From a virus, in IMG/VR virus record IMGVR_UViG_3300034021_000300, positions 1-64,000 of that record: a stretch of DNA of 64,000 bases. One strand, written 5' to 3'. Both the position numbers and the translations under genes were made by a program. Under the pieces are notes generated by a model. The model searched no databases. It was not told where the DNA came from and worked only from the letters and a program-made list of their open reading frames with translations. Shown piece by piece: positions 42,397 to 49,533 of this stretch (the first letter of the stretch is position 1; each line of letters begins with the position of its first letter).

Positions 42397-42453
42397 TAAA
42401 AATAAACCTCTCTAAAAATTCTTCATCCGCATAAAGAATCAAACTTGAGGTTT
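42397..42453 (-). terminator. Two-stem terminator-like hairpin
   Basis: On the minus strand AAACCTC (42447-42453) pairs with GAGGTTT (42404-42410) and, inside, ATTCTT pairs with AAGAAT (42434-42439 with 42418-42423). The outer stem is followed by ATTTTTAT. It would end the message for the 182-residue gene at 42472-43020, which could be a separately expressed unit. Confidence 0.6.
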
Positions 42454-42471
42454 GTATAGTTTAAATTATAA

Positions 42472-43020
42472 TTACGCTTCTTGCAAGCCTAATGTCTCTA
42501 CTGATGTAGATTCAGCACGTAGGAATGTGTGAGAAGGTTTACCAAATACAAGAGAAGTATGACGGTAAACTTCTTTACCATTAGCCATTACTACTTCACC
42601 TGTAGAAGGATTAATCTTTGGGTCAATAGTAAGAGGTTCACCTGCTGCATTACGAGCAATAATAGAACCATTCATACGGTAAGGAGAGTTATTCTCTGTA
42701 CACTGAATGTTTACTTCAACAGGAGCACCTGCTAATTTAGCATACAAATCTTCAGCAAACAAAACTTCGTCTTGTTCAATATAGTCTTGCACTTTAACAC
42801 CACCACTTAAAGCTACATCTTGCTTTGCAGATATAACTACAGTTAGTTTTTGTGTGTTTTTAATACCTTGCAATAACAGAGATGGATTTACCGCCTCAGA
42901 GTTATTTTGGATTTGTTGTACTAATTGGATACCAAGTTGATTCTTTGTAGAACCTTCATTTACCCATACTTTACGAATTAATGCTTTGCCTGTTGCTAAA
43001 GCTGTTTCAAAATTTGTCAT
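42472..43020 (-). CDS. Hypothetical protein in its own transcription unit
   Basis: A 182-residue protein (MTNFETALATGKALIRKVWV...) with beta-rich middle (KLTVVISAKQDVALSGG, EVNIQCTENNSPYRMNGSII). Structured sequence precedes it and a terminator-like hairpin follows, so it may be made in quantity. No family recognised; a DNA-binding or SSB-like role would be a guess. Confidence 0.6.
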   Translation of the reverse strand: MTNFETALATGKALIRKVWVNEGSTKNQLGIQLVQQIQNNSEAVNPSLLLQGIKNTQKLTVVISAKQDVALSGGVKVQDYIEQDEVLFAEDLYAKLAGAPVEVNIQCTENNSPYRMNGSIIARNAAGEPLTIDPKINPSTGEVVMANGKEVYRHTSLVFGKPSHTFLRAESTSVETLGLQEA

Positions 43021-43053
43021 AAAAATTAAAATTAAAATATAAAAAATTGTTCA

Positions 43054-43115
43054 ACTGCTATTCAATATCCAGCAGTCCATATACTTGAGTTATTACGTTA
43101 CACAAGTTTTAACGT
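43054..43115 (-). other. Structured leader with two hairpins
   Basis: ACTGCT (43054-43059) pairs with AGCAGT (43071-43076), and ACGTTA (43095-43100) with TAACGT (43110-43115). The two small hairpins lie in the 108-base gap before the 182-residue gene. They could be leader structure, a weak terminator for the gene upstream, or both. No clear promoter was found. Confidence 0.35.
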
Positions 43116-43128
43116 ACTTTAGCTTTAC

Positions 43129-43488
43129 TTAATCCTCTGCTACAATAGCTTTTTTCTGAGATAGGATAAGTTTTTCAGCTAATATTGTTGTTTCCTTAAC
43201 TGTAAAGTCAGGATTAATGAGAAATAATATATCTTTCTTTTCAGCAAGACTATTATCTTTAAAGAGTAAAGAAAAGAACAATCTGTCTATGGATTGATTC
43301 CTAAAGGCTTTTTCATTCTCCAGGATAGAACGCCATTCAGAACCTAATAAACTTCCATAGTACTTGTCATCAACTAAAAATCTTGTTAGTAATCGTTCTA
43401 TTTCCCAATTTAGTAAGAATCTTACAGGCACAAACTTTCCATTAGCATCTAGCCAACAAAGTTTTCTATCATTAGAGTGGTTTCTCAT
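43129..43488 (-). CDS. Hypothetical protein, 119 residues
   Basis: A helical protein (NWEIERLLTRFLVDDKYYG..., RNQSIDRLFFSLLFKDNSL). Unknown family. Start and upstream stop share a base at 43488. Confidence 0.5.
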   Translation of the reverse strand: MRNHSNDRKLCWLDANGKFVPVRFLLNWEIERLLTRFLVDDKYYGSLLGSEWRSILENEKAFRNQSIDRLFFSLLFKDNSLAEKKDILFLINPDFTVKETTILAEKLILSQKKAIVAED

Positions 43489-43700
43489 TATTCTAAGAAT
43501 TTAATTTTTCGTTTACTTCCAATTAATTTTCTATACATTATATCAGCTTTTACTGTTCTTATGGTAGTATCAGCTATTCTAGAAAGAGAAGCAGCATTTT
43601 CTGCTGTTATTTCTCCATTTTGAACTTTGGCAAATGTATTCATTAGCTCCTCAGTTAATTCTGTAGAGTTTTTAGGTGCTTTTTTTACTGTTGTTGACAT
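43488..43700 (-). CDS. Small phage protein, 70 residues
   Basis: STELTEELMNTFAKVQNGEI then TAENAASLSRIADTTIRTVK, ending in a lysine-rich tail. This EL...F..l..G.i....A..l...a form is frequent in phages and is often found near regulators; function unknown. Confidence 0.55.
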   Translation of the reverse strand: MSTTVKKAPKNSTELTEELMNTFAKVQNGEITAENAASLSRIADTTIRTVKADIMYRKLIGSKRKIKFLE

Positions 43701-43957
43701 AATTCTCTTTTTAAGGTTAATTGTGCTTTTTTAAGAAGTATTAATTCTGTAGGTACTTTGTAATACTTTAAACAAAGAAGTTCTTTTATATATCTTTCTT
43801 CTTTTCTACAAGTATTACAAAAAGAATATTTTGTTTTAGTTCCTTTTAGCCGTTTAAAACACTTTATAGGTTTTACGATACCACAACCAGCACAAAGCGT
43901 ACAAATAGCTTTTTTATTGGAAAACAAAACTTCACTTTGTATGTTAATCTTGCGCAT
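43685..43957 (-). CDS. Small zinc-finger protein
   Basis: A 90-residue basic protein with CTLCAGCGIVKPIKCFKR and FCNTCRKEERY, giving paired cysteine knuckles typical of phage zinc-finger proteins that feed HNH-like or DNA-binding folds. No catalytic HNH residues are visible. It overlaps the neighbouring Arm-domain gene by 14 bases. Confidence 0.55.
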   Translation of the reverse strand: MRKINIQSEVLFSNKKAICTLCAGCGIVKPIKCFKRLKGTKTKYSFCNTCRKEERYIKELLCLKYYKVPTELILLKKAQLTLKRELCQQQ

Positions 43958-44240
43958 CTCTTAAATAAAATAATTTTAAATTGTTGGCAGTTAAAGGAGA
44001 TTTATGCTTAATCAGAATAAAAACTAATTCAGTAAGCCTTTGATTAAAAGAATCTATTTTCTTTTTAATGGTATAACTTTTAACATTACCTTTATTCCAA
44101 ATATTTAAACTTGTATTTATTTTAGTAGATATTTCAGCTCTTTCACCTTTAACAGTTATTCTACAGTATATAGGGGATTTATCATTCTTTAAAACTTTTT
44201 CAGCTCTAATATAAAAAATAATACAAACTTTAGGTAACAT
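43944..44240 (-). CDS. Stand-alone Arm DNA-binding domain (tyrosine recombinase N-terminus)
   Basis: A 98-residue protein resembling the N-terminal Arm DNA-binding domain of Bacteroidota tyrosine recombinases: SPIYCRITVKGERAEISTKI (about residues 22-41), then NTSLNIWNKG, then a helix with INQRL-like spacing. No core-binding or catalytic domain (R...H-R...Y) follows in this or other frames. It may be a recombinase remnant or a free DNA-binding module. Confidence 0.6.
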   Translation of the reverse strand: MLPKVCIIFYIRAEKVLKNDKSPIYCRITVKGERAEISTKINTSLNIWNKGNVKSYTIKKKIDSFNQRLTELVFILIKHKSPLTANNLKLFYLRDAQD

Positions 44241-44243
44241 AAT

Positions 44244-44498
44244 TTATAATGTAGTTATAAAAACATTAAACCTTGGTTTTGATTTAGCCAAATCAGCTAA
44301 CAGCTGTAATTGGTTAGATTTGTAGTTAGCATTTAGTTTTGCTAACTTATGATGCAGTTTCTCCACCTTTAACTCTGCTTTTTCAGCAGTAGTCTTAGTA
44401 AAGTCTACAGATGTAACAGGTGGATGCCATAGTTCGTGCTCTATCATCCATTGAGCTGACCAACTCTTGATTGGTTCTACTTTGTTTTTATGGTTCAT
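44244..44498 (-). CDS. Hypothetical protein, 84 residues
   Basis: Opening MNHKNKVEPIKSWSAQWMIE with a tryptophan-rich middle (HELWHPPVTSVDF) and a coiled helix (AEKAELKVEKLHHKLAKLN). Unknown family; overlaps the upstream gene by 4 bases. Confidence 0.5.
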   Translation of the reverse strand: MNHKNKVEPIKSWSAQWMIEHELWHPPVTSVDFTKTTAEKAELKVEKLHHKLAKLNANYKSNQLQLLADLAKSKPRFNVFITTL

Positions 44499-44782
44499 TT
44501 TGTTTTGTTTATTAAGTGTTTAATAAATTTTATTCTTGGAGCTTTAGCATCGATTGGCCACCAATATTCTCTTTTATACCTATATTTATTTTTAAATATA
44601 AATAATGTATTTTTAAATAATTTAGGCCTTTCTGACTTAAAATGTTTAAGTAAAGCATAGTATTCTTCCATTGTTATTTTACTAAACCATTTTAAATCTA
44701 TTATAGCGCAACAAATACCAGAATGATCATTTGTTTCAAATTCTGTTAAAAGTAATTTATACAACTCGTTTAAGGTTCTCAT
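44495..44782 (-). CDS. Hypothetical protein, 95 residues
   Basis: A basic protein (MRTLNELYKLLLTEFETNDH..., FKNKYRYKREYWWPIDAKAP) with a double-tryptophan end region. This arrangement resembles other small Bacteroidota phage proteins. Unknown function. Confidence 0.5.
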   Translation of the reverse strand: MRTLNELYKLLLTEFETNDHSGICCAIIDLKWFSKITMEEYYALLKHFKSERPKLFKNTLFIFKNKYRYKREYWWPIDAKAPRIKFIKHLINKTK

Positions 44783-44845
44783 CTTGTTTAAATAAAAATG
44801 GGTACTTGGCTACACTCTAAACAAACATAGCCTTTCCCCATAATG

Positions 44846-44983
44846 TTAATAACTAAAAGTGACAATGTATTTATCACCTTCATATCGTAGTTTGTTGATT
44901 ACAGCACCATATAGCTTTTGTAATCTGTCCATAAATGGTTTAAGTGTAGACCATTTAGTAAATGTGAGTGTTCTTTTTTTCAT
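44846..44983 (-). CDS. 45-residue basic hypothetical protein
   Basis: A short frame, MKKRTLTFTKWSTLKPFMDR to KYIVTFSY, fills part of the gap between two longer genes. It is basic and plausible as a small DNA-binding or regulatory peptide. Supported only by position and composition. Confidence 0.4.
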   Translation of the reverse strand: MKKRTLTFTKWSTLKPFMDRLQKLYGAVINKLRYEGDKYIVTFSY

Positions 44984-44993
44984 TGTTGTTTAT

Positions 44994-45182
44994 TTAGTAA
45001 TAATTAGTTACACGATAAGCTACAGTTCTGTTTAACTTAGCTTTAGCTTTAATTCTACTAAGTATATTCATCTGTTCTGTAACAGTAATATACTTTCTGG
45101 CTTCTAATACTCTTTCAAGCAGTTTTTTATTAACCCCCTGATGTATTATATCCATTCCTGTATTATCATTTAGTTTTAACAT
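44994..45182 (-). CDS. Small basic hypothetical protein
   Basis: A 62-residue protein with KKLLERVLEARKYITVTEQM then NILSRIKAKAKLNRTVAYRV, an amphipathic basic helix pair. Possibly DNA-binding. No family recognised. Confidence 0.45.
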   Translation of the reverse strand: MLKLNDNTGMDIIHQGVNKKLLERVLEARKYITVTEQMNILSRIKAKAKLNRTVAYRVTNYY

Positions 45183-45291
45183 AAACTGTATCTATTTTTT
45201 GTTCAAATTTAGTGTACTTAATAAGTTCTCTAAGAATAGTTGGGTAATTTAATCCTGTTACTACCAAAGATGGGCTAATAACAACTATCAC
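45166..45291 (-). CDS. Possible 41-residue membrane peptide (GTG start)
   Basis: A frame starting GTG (VIVVISPSLVVTGL...) with a hydrophobic N-terminus and a polar end. It fills the gap between two genes and overlaps the next start by 17 bases, but lacks an ATG. Marginal. Confidence 0.2.
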   Translation of the reverse strand: MIVVISPSLVVTGLNYPTILRELIKYTKFEQKIDTVYVKTK

Positions 45292-45299
45292 AAAGAGAA

Positions 45300-45620
45300 T
45301 TATTTTAAATGTCCAAACATATTATCTTCTGATGAAAATAATACTTGGTTGATTGGTAATGCTAATATATTACTATCATCGTGTGAATGTAATCCTACTT
45401 TTAACATAGATTCGATAGTTAAAGGCATATTTTTTCTAAACCATTTATTATCATATATGTAAAATACTTCTCTAGGTAATAACCTATCAATCATATCTTG
45501 AATACGTTCAGTAAATATACCATTAGTATTATTAGCATATAAAGCTAATATAGTAGATACATAAGGCCATTGTTCCTTAATTTGTTCTCTGAGCTTTTCA
45601 GCTATTTGTAGTTGAGTCAT
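45300..45620 (-). CDS. Hypothetical protein, 106 residues
   Basis: A helical N-terminus (MTQLQIAEKLREQIKEQWPY) and a mixed C-terminus (YIYDNKWFRKNMPLTIESML). Unknown family. It stops 2 bases before the next gene's start region. Confidence 0.5.
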   Translation of the reverse strand: MTQLQIAEKLREQIKEQWPYVSTILALYANNTNGIFTERIQDMIDRLLPREVFYIYDNKWFRKNMPLTIESMLKVGLHSHDDSNILALPINQVLFSSEDNMFGHLK

Positions 45621-45621
45621 G

Positions 45622-45813
45622 TTAATGAAATTTAGATGTAAATATACCCCATATCATTCTAATTATTAGTATAACAGGAGCAATCATAATTGTAAATATA
45701 AAGCCCCCAACTATACCATCATCACTATGAGAATCTTTAATAAATTGGTTAAAATCAAAACAACCATAACCTATCCAGATTATAATTGTTAATATTATTT
45801 CTAATGTTGTCAT
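45622..45813 (-). CDS. Small membrane protein
   Basis: A 63-residue protein with two hydrophobic segments (LEIILTIIIWIGYGCF and GGFIFTIMIAPVILIIRMIW) and an acidic loop between them (DSHSDDG). Unknown; overlaps the gene upstream by 4 bases. Confidence 0.55.
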   Translation of the reverse strand: MTTLEIILTIIIWIGYGCFDFNQFIKDSHSDDGIVGGFIFTIMIAPVILIIRMIWGIFTSKFH

Positions 45814-46019
45814 AATTGTAATAAGTTTTTAAGTCCAAATCTATTTAACCAATCAGAAGTAAACATGTCTATATTATTAAGACCTGTAAATTTATATTCT
45901 TCTATTGCTTCTTTAGGAATTTTTTGATTAGTAAATTCTTCAAATTCTTTAATACAATCTTCTAAAGACATTTTATTATACTTTCTTGTTAATTCTACTG
46001 CTAATAATAGTGCTTTCAT
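45810..46019 (-). CDS. Small acidic hypothetical protein
   Basis: A 69-residue helical protein (MKALLLAVELTRKYNKMSLE, EFEEFTNQKIPKEAIEEYKF). Preceded by a 310-base non-coding stretch with long inverted repeats. Unknown function. Confidence 0.5.
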   Translation of the reverse strand: MKALLLAVELTRKYNKMSLEDCIKEFEEFTNQKIPKEAIEEYKFTGLNNIDMFTSDWLNRFGLKNLLQL

Positions 46020-46042
46020 AATTAGTTAATTTTAGTTAAAAT

Positions 46043-46157
46043 AAAACTGTAATACTGTAAGGATTTAAAGCTTCACTGATATAAATATCTCCACCTATTG
46101 TTCTTACATATAATATAACTAGCCGATAGTGTTATACTATATTTGTATTACAGTTTT
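46043..46157 (-). other. Long inverted repeat in a 310-base non-coding stretch
   Basis: A perfect 13-bp inverted repeat, AAAACTGTAATAC (46043-46055) and GTATTACAGTTTT (46145-46157), encloses 89 bases. The gap (46020-46329) also holds smaller hairpins near 46176-46198, 46235-46249 and 46267-46287 and a terminator at its right end, and no convincing ORF. It is probably a structured RNA leader or ncRNA. Confidence 0.5.
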
Positions 46158-46299
46158 AATAATATAAATAAACTTATAGCAAGGTTCTTTAGTCCTTGTA
46201 TTGTACTCATCACTCTAATTAAAGAGATATAGATTTACTGCTTTTGCCAGTAGCTTACTGGATAGACACGAGGTTAAAGGAATCGTGACAATACTTAGT

Positions 46300-46326
46300 A
46301 TAAAAAGAGCCTTGTTACAGGCTCTT
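46300..46326 (-). terminator. Intrinsic terminator
   Basis: AAGAGCC (46305-46311) pairs with GGCTCTT (46320-46326) around an 8-base loop. On the minus strand the stem is followed by TTTTA. It directly follows the gene at 46330-46515. Confidence 0.75.
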
Positions 46327-46329
46327 ATA

Positions 46330-46515
46330 TTACAGAAGATTATCACTATCAGGTGATAAGTCTATTTCAATCTTACGAACTTGCATTGCCTCTAATGTTT
46401 GAAGCAATTCAGTCATTTCTTTAGACCTGTTGAAAACATAATCATTTGATTCAGCATTTTTAATGGCAGAATTTTGTAATGATTTCATTTTATTAGGTGA
46501 TATAACTAATTCCAT
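46330..46515 (-). CDS. Small acidic-ended helical protein
   Basis: A 61-residue protein (MELVISPNKMKSLQNSAIKN...) ending in an acidic tail (IEIDLSPDSDNLL). It has its own terminator and a structured leader, so it is a one-gene unit near the start of the early block. Unknown function. Confidence 0.5.
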   Translation of the reverse strand: MELVISPNKMKSLQNSAIKNAESNDYVFNRSKEMTELLQTLEAMQVRKIEIDLSPDSDNLL

Positions 46516-46564
46516 TTTGTGTATGTGTTTGAATGTTATTGCTATAATATTATAAGGTAAAATT

Positions 46565-46675
46565 ATTAATTGTAATACAAGACTGTTTAGTTCTTGTTAT
46601 GGCTTATATGACCATATGTCTTTCAGAGCTCAGCTGTGCCTATCTGATTAACTATATTACATATTACAATTAATA
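46565..46675 (-). other. Long inverted repeat with alternative pairing
   Basis: A perfect 14-bp inverted repeat, TATTAATTGTAATA (46565-46578) and TATTACAATTAATA (46662-46675), encloses 83 bases. The right arm can instead fold locally: ACTATATT (46651-46658) with AATATAGT (46672-46679). The two pairings exclude each other. The gap 46516-46738 has no ORF. Confidence 0.5.
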
Positions 46676-46738
46676 TAGTGTAGCACATAGTGCTTAGAGA
46701 AGAATAACCCTCGTAGAGAGTTATATCTCAAAGTGATT

Positions 46739-46759
46739 AAAGGGACTATTCGTCCCTTT
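46739..46759 (-). terminator. Hairpin at the end of the first early gene
   Basis: AAAGGGAC (46739-46746) pairs with GTCCCTTT (46752-46759) around a 5-base loop. The stop codon of the gene lies in it. The U-tract on the minus strand is poor (the Us are in the stem), so it may be a weak terminator or an RNA end-protecting hairpin. Confidence 0.45.
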
Positions 46760-47024
46760 TCATCATCAATGTGTTGCAGGTAACCTCTTTTACCTCGCCA
46801 TTATCATCTGTAATCTCTACCTGTCTTGGGATTACAGTGAAATGTGCTACATTAATGTCCATTGTAGCATCCTTAGTTTCCTGATTATCCAATGAAATGT
46901 AGAAGGTTAGTTTACGTGAGATACTGTTATTCTCGCCTACTTTCTGAGTAGTGTTAGTAACAATCTTAGTGAAAAACTTACCTGAAAGGTCTGACTTGCG
47001 TGAAAATTCTACTGTAAATAGCAT
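46746..47024 (-). CDS. First gene of the early block, 92-residue hypothetical protein
   Basis: A beta-rich protein (MLFTVEFSRKSDLSGKFFTK...). Its position, first after the divergent control region, suggests very early and strong expression. No family recognised. Confidence 0.55.
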   Translation of the reverse strand: MLFTVEFSRKSDLSGKFFTKIVTNTTQKVGENNSISRKLTFYISLDNQETKDATMDINVAHFTVIPRQVEITDDNGEVKEVTCNTLMMKRDE

Positions 47025-47265
47025 AAGCTGCGGATTTATTAAGTTTGTTTATAGAACACGGTGGATGAGTTTCCCCGCTGAACTTATGAGGGGGTGTTGT
47101 TTGGGGCTGGAACTTAATTCACTACACATACACCATTTCAAAAAATATTTCCAAAAATTTTTAGTGGGGGGTATCAAATATCCTATATAAACATGGGGGG
47201 TATGTTTTTTATTTTAGTAACTTTTTTGTACCTTGCAAGTATAATTGCTATAAAATAATAAGCGA
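47025..47265. promoter_or_regulatory. Divergent control region with repeated G tracts
   Basis: About 240 bases without a gene lie between the outward-facing blocks. TGGGGGGTAT occurs twice (47165-47174 and 47194-47203), spaced 29 bases, and further G tracts lie at about 47090 and 47103. Between the repeats, the minus-strand GATATTTG is a 7/8 match to TAnnTTTG and would serve the early block. TATAATTG (47240-47247) is a 7/8 match for the plus strand. An origin here is possible but not shown. Confidence 0.5.
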
Positions 47266-47598
47266 ATGCACAAATTACATATACCTATATACGAAATACC
47301 TTTATTTGTGTATATAGGATACCCACCTGAAGGTATTAGAAAGAAGTATAATATAGATCCAGGGTTAGATGCAGTAGCTGCTGTACATGAAATAGAAGGT
47401 GCACTTTTAGTATGGTTCCACCCAACAGAATTTATACCATCTTTAGTAGCACATGAAGTAATACATCTTAAGAACTTGATATTCACACATATATCTTTTA
47501 AACAAGATCCTACAAATGATGAAGCAGAAGCTTATCTTGTAGAATACTTAGTAAAAGAAATAGAGAAAGTTTTCAAAAAATACAACCAATCAAAATAA
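47266..47598 (+). CDS. Small zincin-like metallopeptidase domain protein
   Basis: A 110-residue protein with FIPSLVAHEVIHLKNLIF, an HExxH helix (HEVIH, about residues 64-68), followed by NDEAEAYLVEYLVKE (about 85-99), where the E after DEAEAY would be the third zinc ligand in this type. Similar compact zincins occur in many phages; substrates unknown. It is the first plus-strand gene after the control region. Confidence 0.65.
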   Translation: MHKLHIPIYEIPLFVYIGYPPEGIRKKYNIDPGLDAVAAVHEIEGALLVWFHPTEFIPSLVAHEVIHLKNLIFTHISFKQDPTNDEAEAYLVEYLVKEIEKVFKKYNQSK

Positions 47599-47600
47599 TT

Positions 47601-47612
47601 TTCGTATTATTG
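47601..47612 (+). promoter_or_regulatory. Promoter-like site before the structured leader
   Basis: TTCGTATTATTG ends in TATTATTG (47605-47612), a 7/8 match to TAnnTTTG. The preceding TTCG also occurs before the -7 boxes at 50215 and 59960. No TTG at the -33 spacing. Confidence 0.35.
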
Positions 47613-47614
47613 CA

Positions 47615-47800
47615 CATCTCTTTACACCCCACTAGGTAATCATGCAGTGGGCAGACGTAGGATTGTAAGAAGTAGCTTGAGGGAAACCTGTCATAGTGAA
47701 AATGAGTTTTCTCCTACAGAGGTAAAAGGATATAGTAAGTAATTGTTTGCTCTCACCAATGTAAGGTACAGGAAAGAAGAGCTGTAGGTTTAAGACGGGA
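47615..47800 (+). ncRNA. Candidate structured RNA upstream of groEL
   Basis: A 185-base non-coding stretch with strong pairing potential. CCCACT and AGTGGG form a hairpin (about 47633-47656). GTAGGA (about 47659) can pair with TCCTAC (about 47711), while the overlapping CCTACAG can pair with CTGTAGG (about 47782). The two pairings exclude each other, a form typical of switches or attenuators. No known class is recognised and no ORF is convincing. Confidence 0.4.
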
Positions 47801-47916
47801 CAATGAAAGTTATATCTGAAATAGAAATGGGAAGGCCAAAAGTTTTCTCAGGGCTTAAATTATCTTCAAAATTTCAAAAATTTCTTAAAAACTGTAAAAA
47901 AATAGTAAAATATTTA

Positions 47917-47945
47917 TTGCAGGTTGGGTTTTTTGTGTATATTTG
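47917..47945 (+). promoter_or_regulatory. Promoter of the groEL-groES-Tad2-like cassette
   Basis: TATATTTG (47938-47945) is an exact Bacteroidota -7 box, with TTG (47917-47919) 18 bases upstream. The start site would fall near 47950, 10-15 bases before the groEL ATG, which rules out an upstream start at 47924. Confidence 0.7.
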
Positions 47946-47962
47946 CTCAAAACAATTCAAAA

Positions 47963-49528
47963 ATGAGCAAAATAATAGAATTTCACACAAGATCCCTCCA
48001 GAAAGGTGCTAACATTTTAGCAAATGCAGTAAAAGGTACTCTTGGCCCACAAGGAAGGAATGTAATTCTTTCACGTCAATTCAATGCACCACACATTACT
48101 AAAGATGGTGTTAGTGTAGCTTCTTCAATAAAGCTTGAAGATCCAAATGAAAATCTTGGAGCACAACTTTTACAGGAGATAGCTAATAAAACACTGGAAG
48201 TCTCAGGAGATGGTACTACTACAAGTATTGTTTTAGCACAAACCATTCTTAATGAAGGACTAAGACTAATAGCTGAAGGCACAAATCCTGTAAAATTAAA
48301 GAAAGGTATAGAGCTAGCAACAGTAGAAGCTATACAATCCATTAAATCACAATCACTACTATTACAATCAGATTCAATACTTAATGTAGCTACTATATCA
48401 GCTAATAATGACTTTACTATAGGTAAACTAATAGCTGATGCTGTAAATCTAGTAGGAGAAGAAGGGCTTATTACAGTTGAAGAATCAAGGTCTACTGAAA
48501 CATACATAGAAGTTACAGAAGGACTAAAGATAGATAAAGGGTACATTTCACCTTACTTTGTTACTGACCCAAACAAAATGGTAGTAGAATATCAAAATGC
48601 ACTTATCCTGATTACAGATGAAAAGATAACAGCTACTACTCAAATACTTAAGTACTTAGAAGCTTGTGTAAAAGAACAAAGAGCTCTTATTATTATCTGT
48701 GAAGACTTAGTAGATGAAGCTCTTTCTACCCTTGTAGTAAATAGAATGAAAGGTATCAAAGTAGCAGCTATCAAAGCTCCTGCACATGGTGACCATAAGA
48801 AAGAACTACTACAGGATATAGCTACTATTACTGGTGGTCTATACATTACCCAAGATAAAGGACTATCACTAGAATCTTCTCAACTATCTTCTTTAGGTCA
48901 ATCAGATGTAAAAATCTTTAAAGACTCTACCACTCTTATTAATGGTAAAGGCAAGAAAGAAGACATACTTATCAGAGTATCTCAAATTAAAGAACAAGCC
49001 AAACACGCTGAATTACAGTTTGACCAAGATAGGCTGACCAAGAGAGCACAAAAACTTTCAGGAGGAGCAGCTGTATTATACGTAGGAGCAACTACTGAAA
49101 CAGAATTAAAAGAAAAAGCTGATAGAATAGATGATGCTCTTTGTGCTACAAAAGCTGCAATAGCTGAAGGTATAGTACCAGGAGGTGGAACAGCATTTAT
49201 AAAAGCAATAGCTTCTATTTCTTCTTCAAAAGATAAAGACATTCAGTCAGGTATAGACTTAATAAAGAAAGCATTAGAAGCACCTCTTCGTCAAATACTT
49301 CAAAATGCAGGACTAGAAGAAGATCCTATTATTTCTAAGGTAAAGAAAGGCAAACAGTTTAATGCCAAGTCAGAGCAGTATGAAGATCTATTAGTTTCAG
49401 GAGTAATAGACCCAACAAAAGTAGTAAGAGTAGCCTTGGAAAACGCATCATCAGTATGTGCCCTATTCCTAACCACATCTTGTGTAGTAGCAGAAAAATA
49501 TATAGAAACCCCAATGAACTTTAATTAA
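47963..49528 (+). CDS. groEL: GroEL-type chaperonin (phage-encoded)
   Basis: A 521-residue group I chaperonin. The start MSKIIEFHTRSLQKGANILA leads into VKGTLGPQGRNV. The ATP-binding signature GDGTTTS (about residues 77-83) and VPGGGTAF (about 399-406), together with RIDDALCATKAAIAEG containing the catalytic aspartate, are intact. The apical domain keeps APAHGDHKKELLQDIA. The C-terminal GGM repeats of bacterial GroEL are missing, so the protein is about 25 residues shorter. ATG 47963 is chosen since the promoter overlaps any earlier start. Followed by groES, so a full folding machine is encoded, probably to fold phage capsid or giant cargo proteins. Chaperonins are rare in phages. Confidence 0.92.
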   Translation: MSKIIEFHTRSLQKGANILANAVKGTLGPQGRNVILSRQFNAPHITKDGVSVASSIKLEDPNENLGAQLLQEIANKTLEVSGDGTTTSIVLAQTILNEGLRLIAEGTNPVKLKKGIELATVEAIQSIKSQSLLLQSDSILNVATISANNDFTIGKLIADAVNLVGEEGLITVEESRSTETYIEVTEGLKIDKGYISPYFVTDPNKMVVEYQNALILITDEKITATTQILKYLEACVKEQRALIIICEDLVDEALSTLVVNRMKGIKVAAIKAPAHGDHKKELLQDIATITGGLYITQDKGLSLESSQLSSLGQSDVKIFKDSTTLINGKGKKEDILIRVSQIKEQAKHAELQFDQDRLTKRAQKLSGGAAVLYVGATTETELKEKADRIDDALCATKAAIAEGIVPGGGTAFIKAIASISSSKDKDIQSGIDLIKKALEAPLRQILQNAGLEEDPIISKVKKGKQFNAKSEQYEDLLVSGVIDPTKVVRVALENASSVCALFLTTSCVVAEKYIETPMNFN

Positions 49529-49533
49529 TTAAT

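Noticed and set aside
42529-42735. Plus-strand frames opposite the early block
   Set aside because: These and other frames on the plus strand between 12222 and 47024 are antisense shadows of better-supported, tightly overlapping minus-strand genes.
46020-46740. Further tRNA genes in the two long non-coding gaps
   Set aside because: Several T-arm-like and anticodon-like hairpins occur (near 46267-46287 and 46578-46597), but no full cloverleaf with acceptor pairing could be drawn.
47090-47200. G-quadruplex in the divergent region
   Set aside because: The G tracts are too far apart for a standard four-tract fold with short loops.
47214-47486. Minus-strand frame of 90 codons opposite the HExxH gene
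   Set aside because: It overlaps the plus-strand gene that has a real motif (HEVIH and DEAEAY) and has no family likeness itself.
47924-47962. Longer groEL start (13 extra residues)
   Set aside because: The TATATTTG promoter box lies within these codons, and the family starts at MSKIIEF-like sequence.
47803-48012. Plus-strand frame of 69 codons before groEL
   Set aside because: It runs through the groEL promoter and into the groEL start in another frame. Its first 40 codons have no likeness that supports a gene, though a decayed one is possible.
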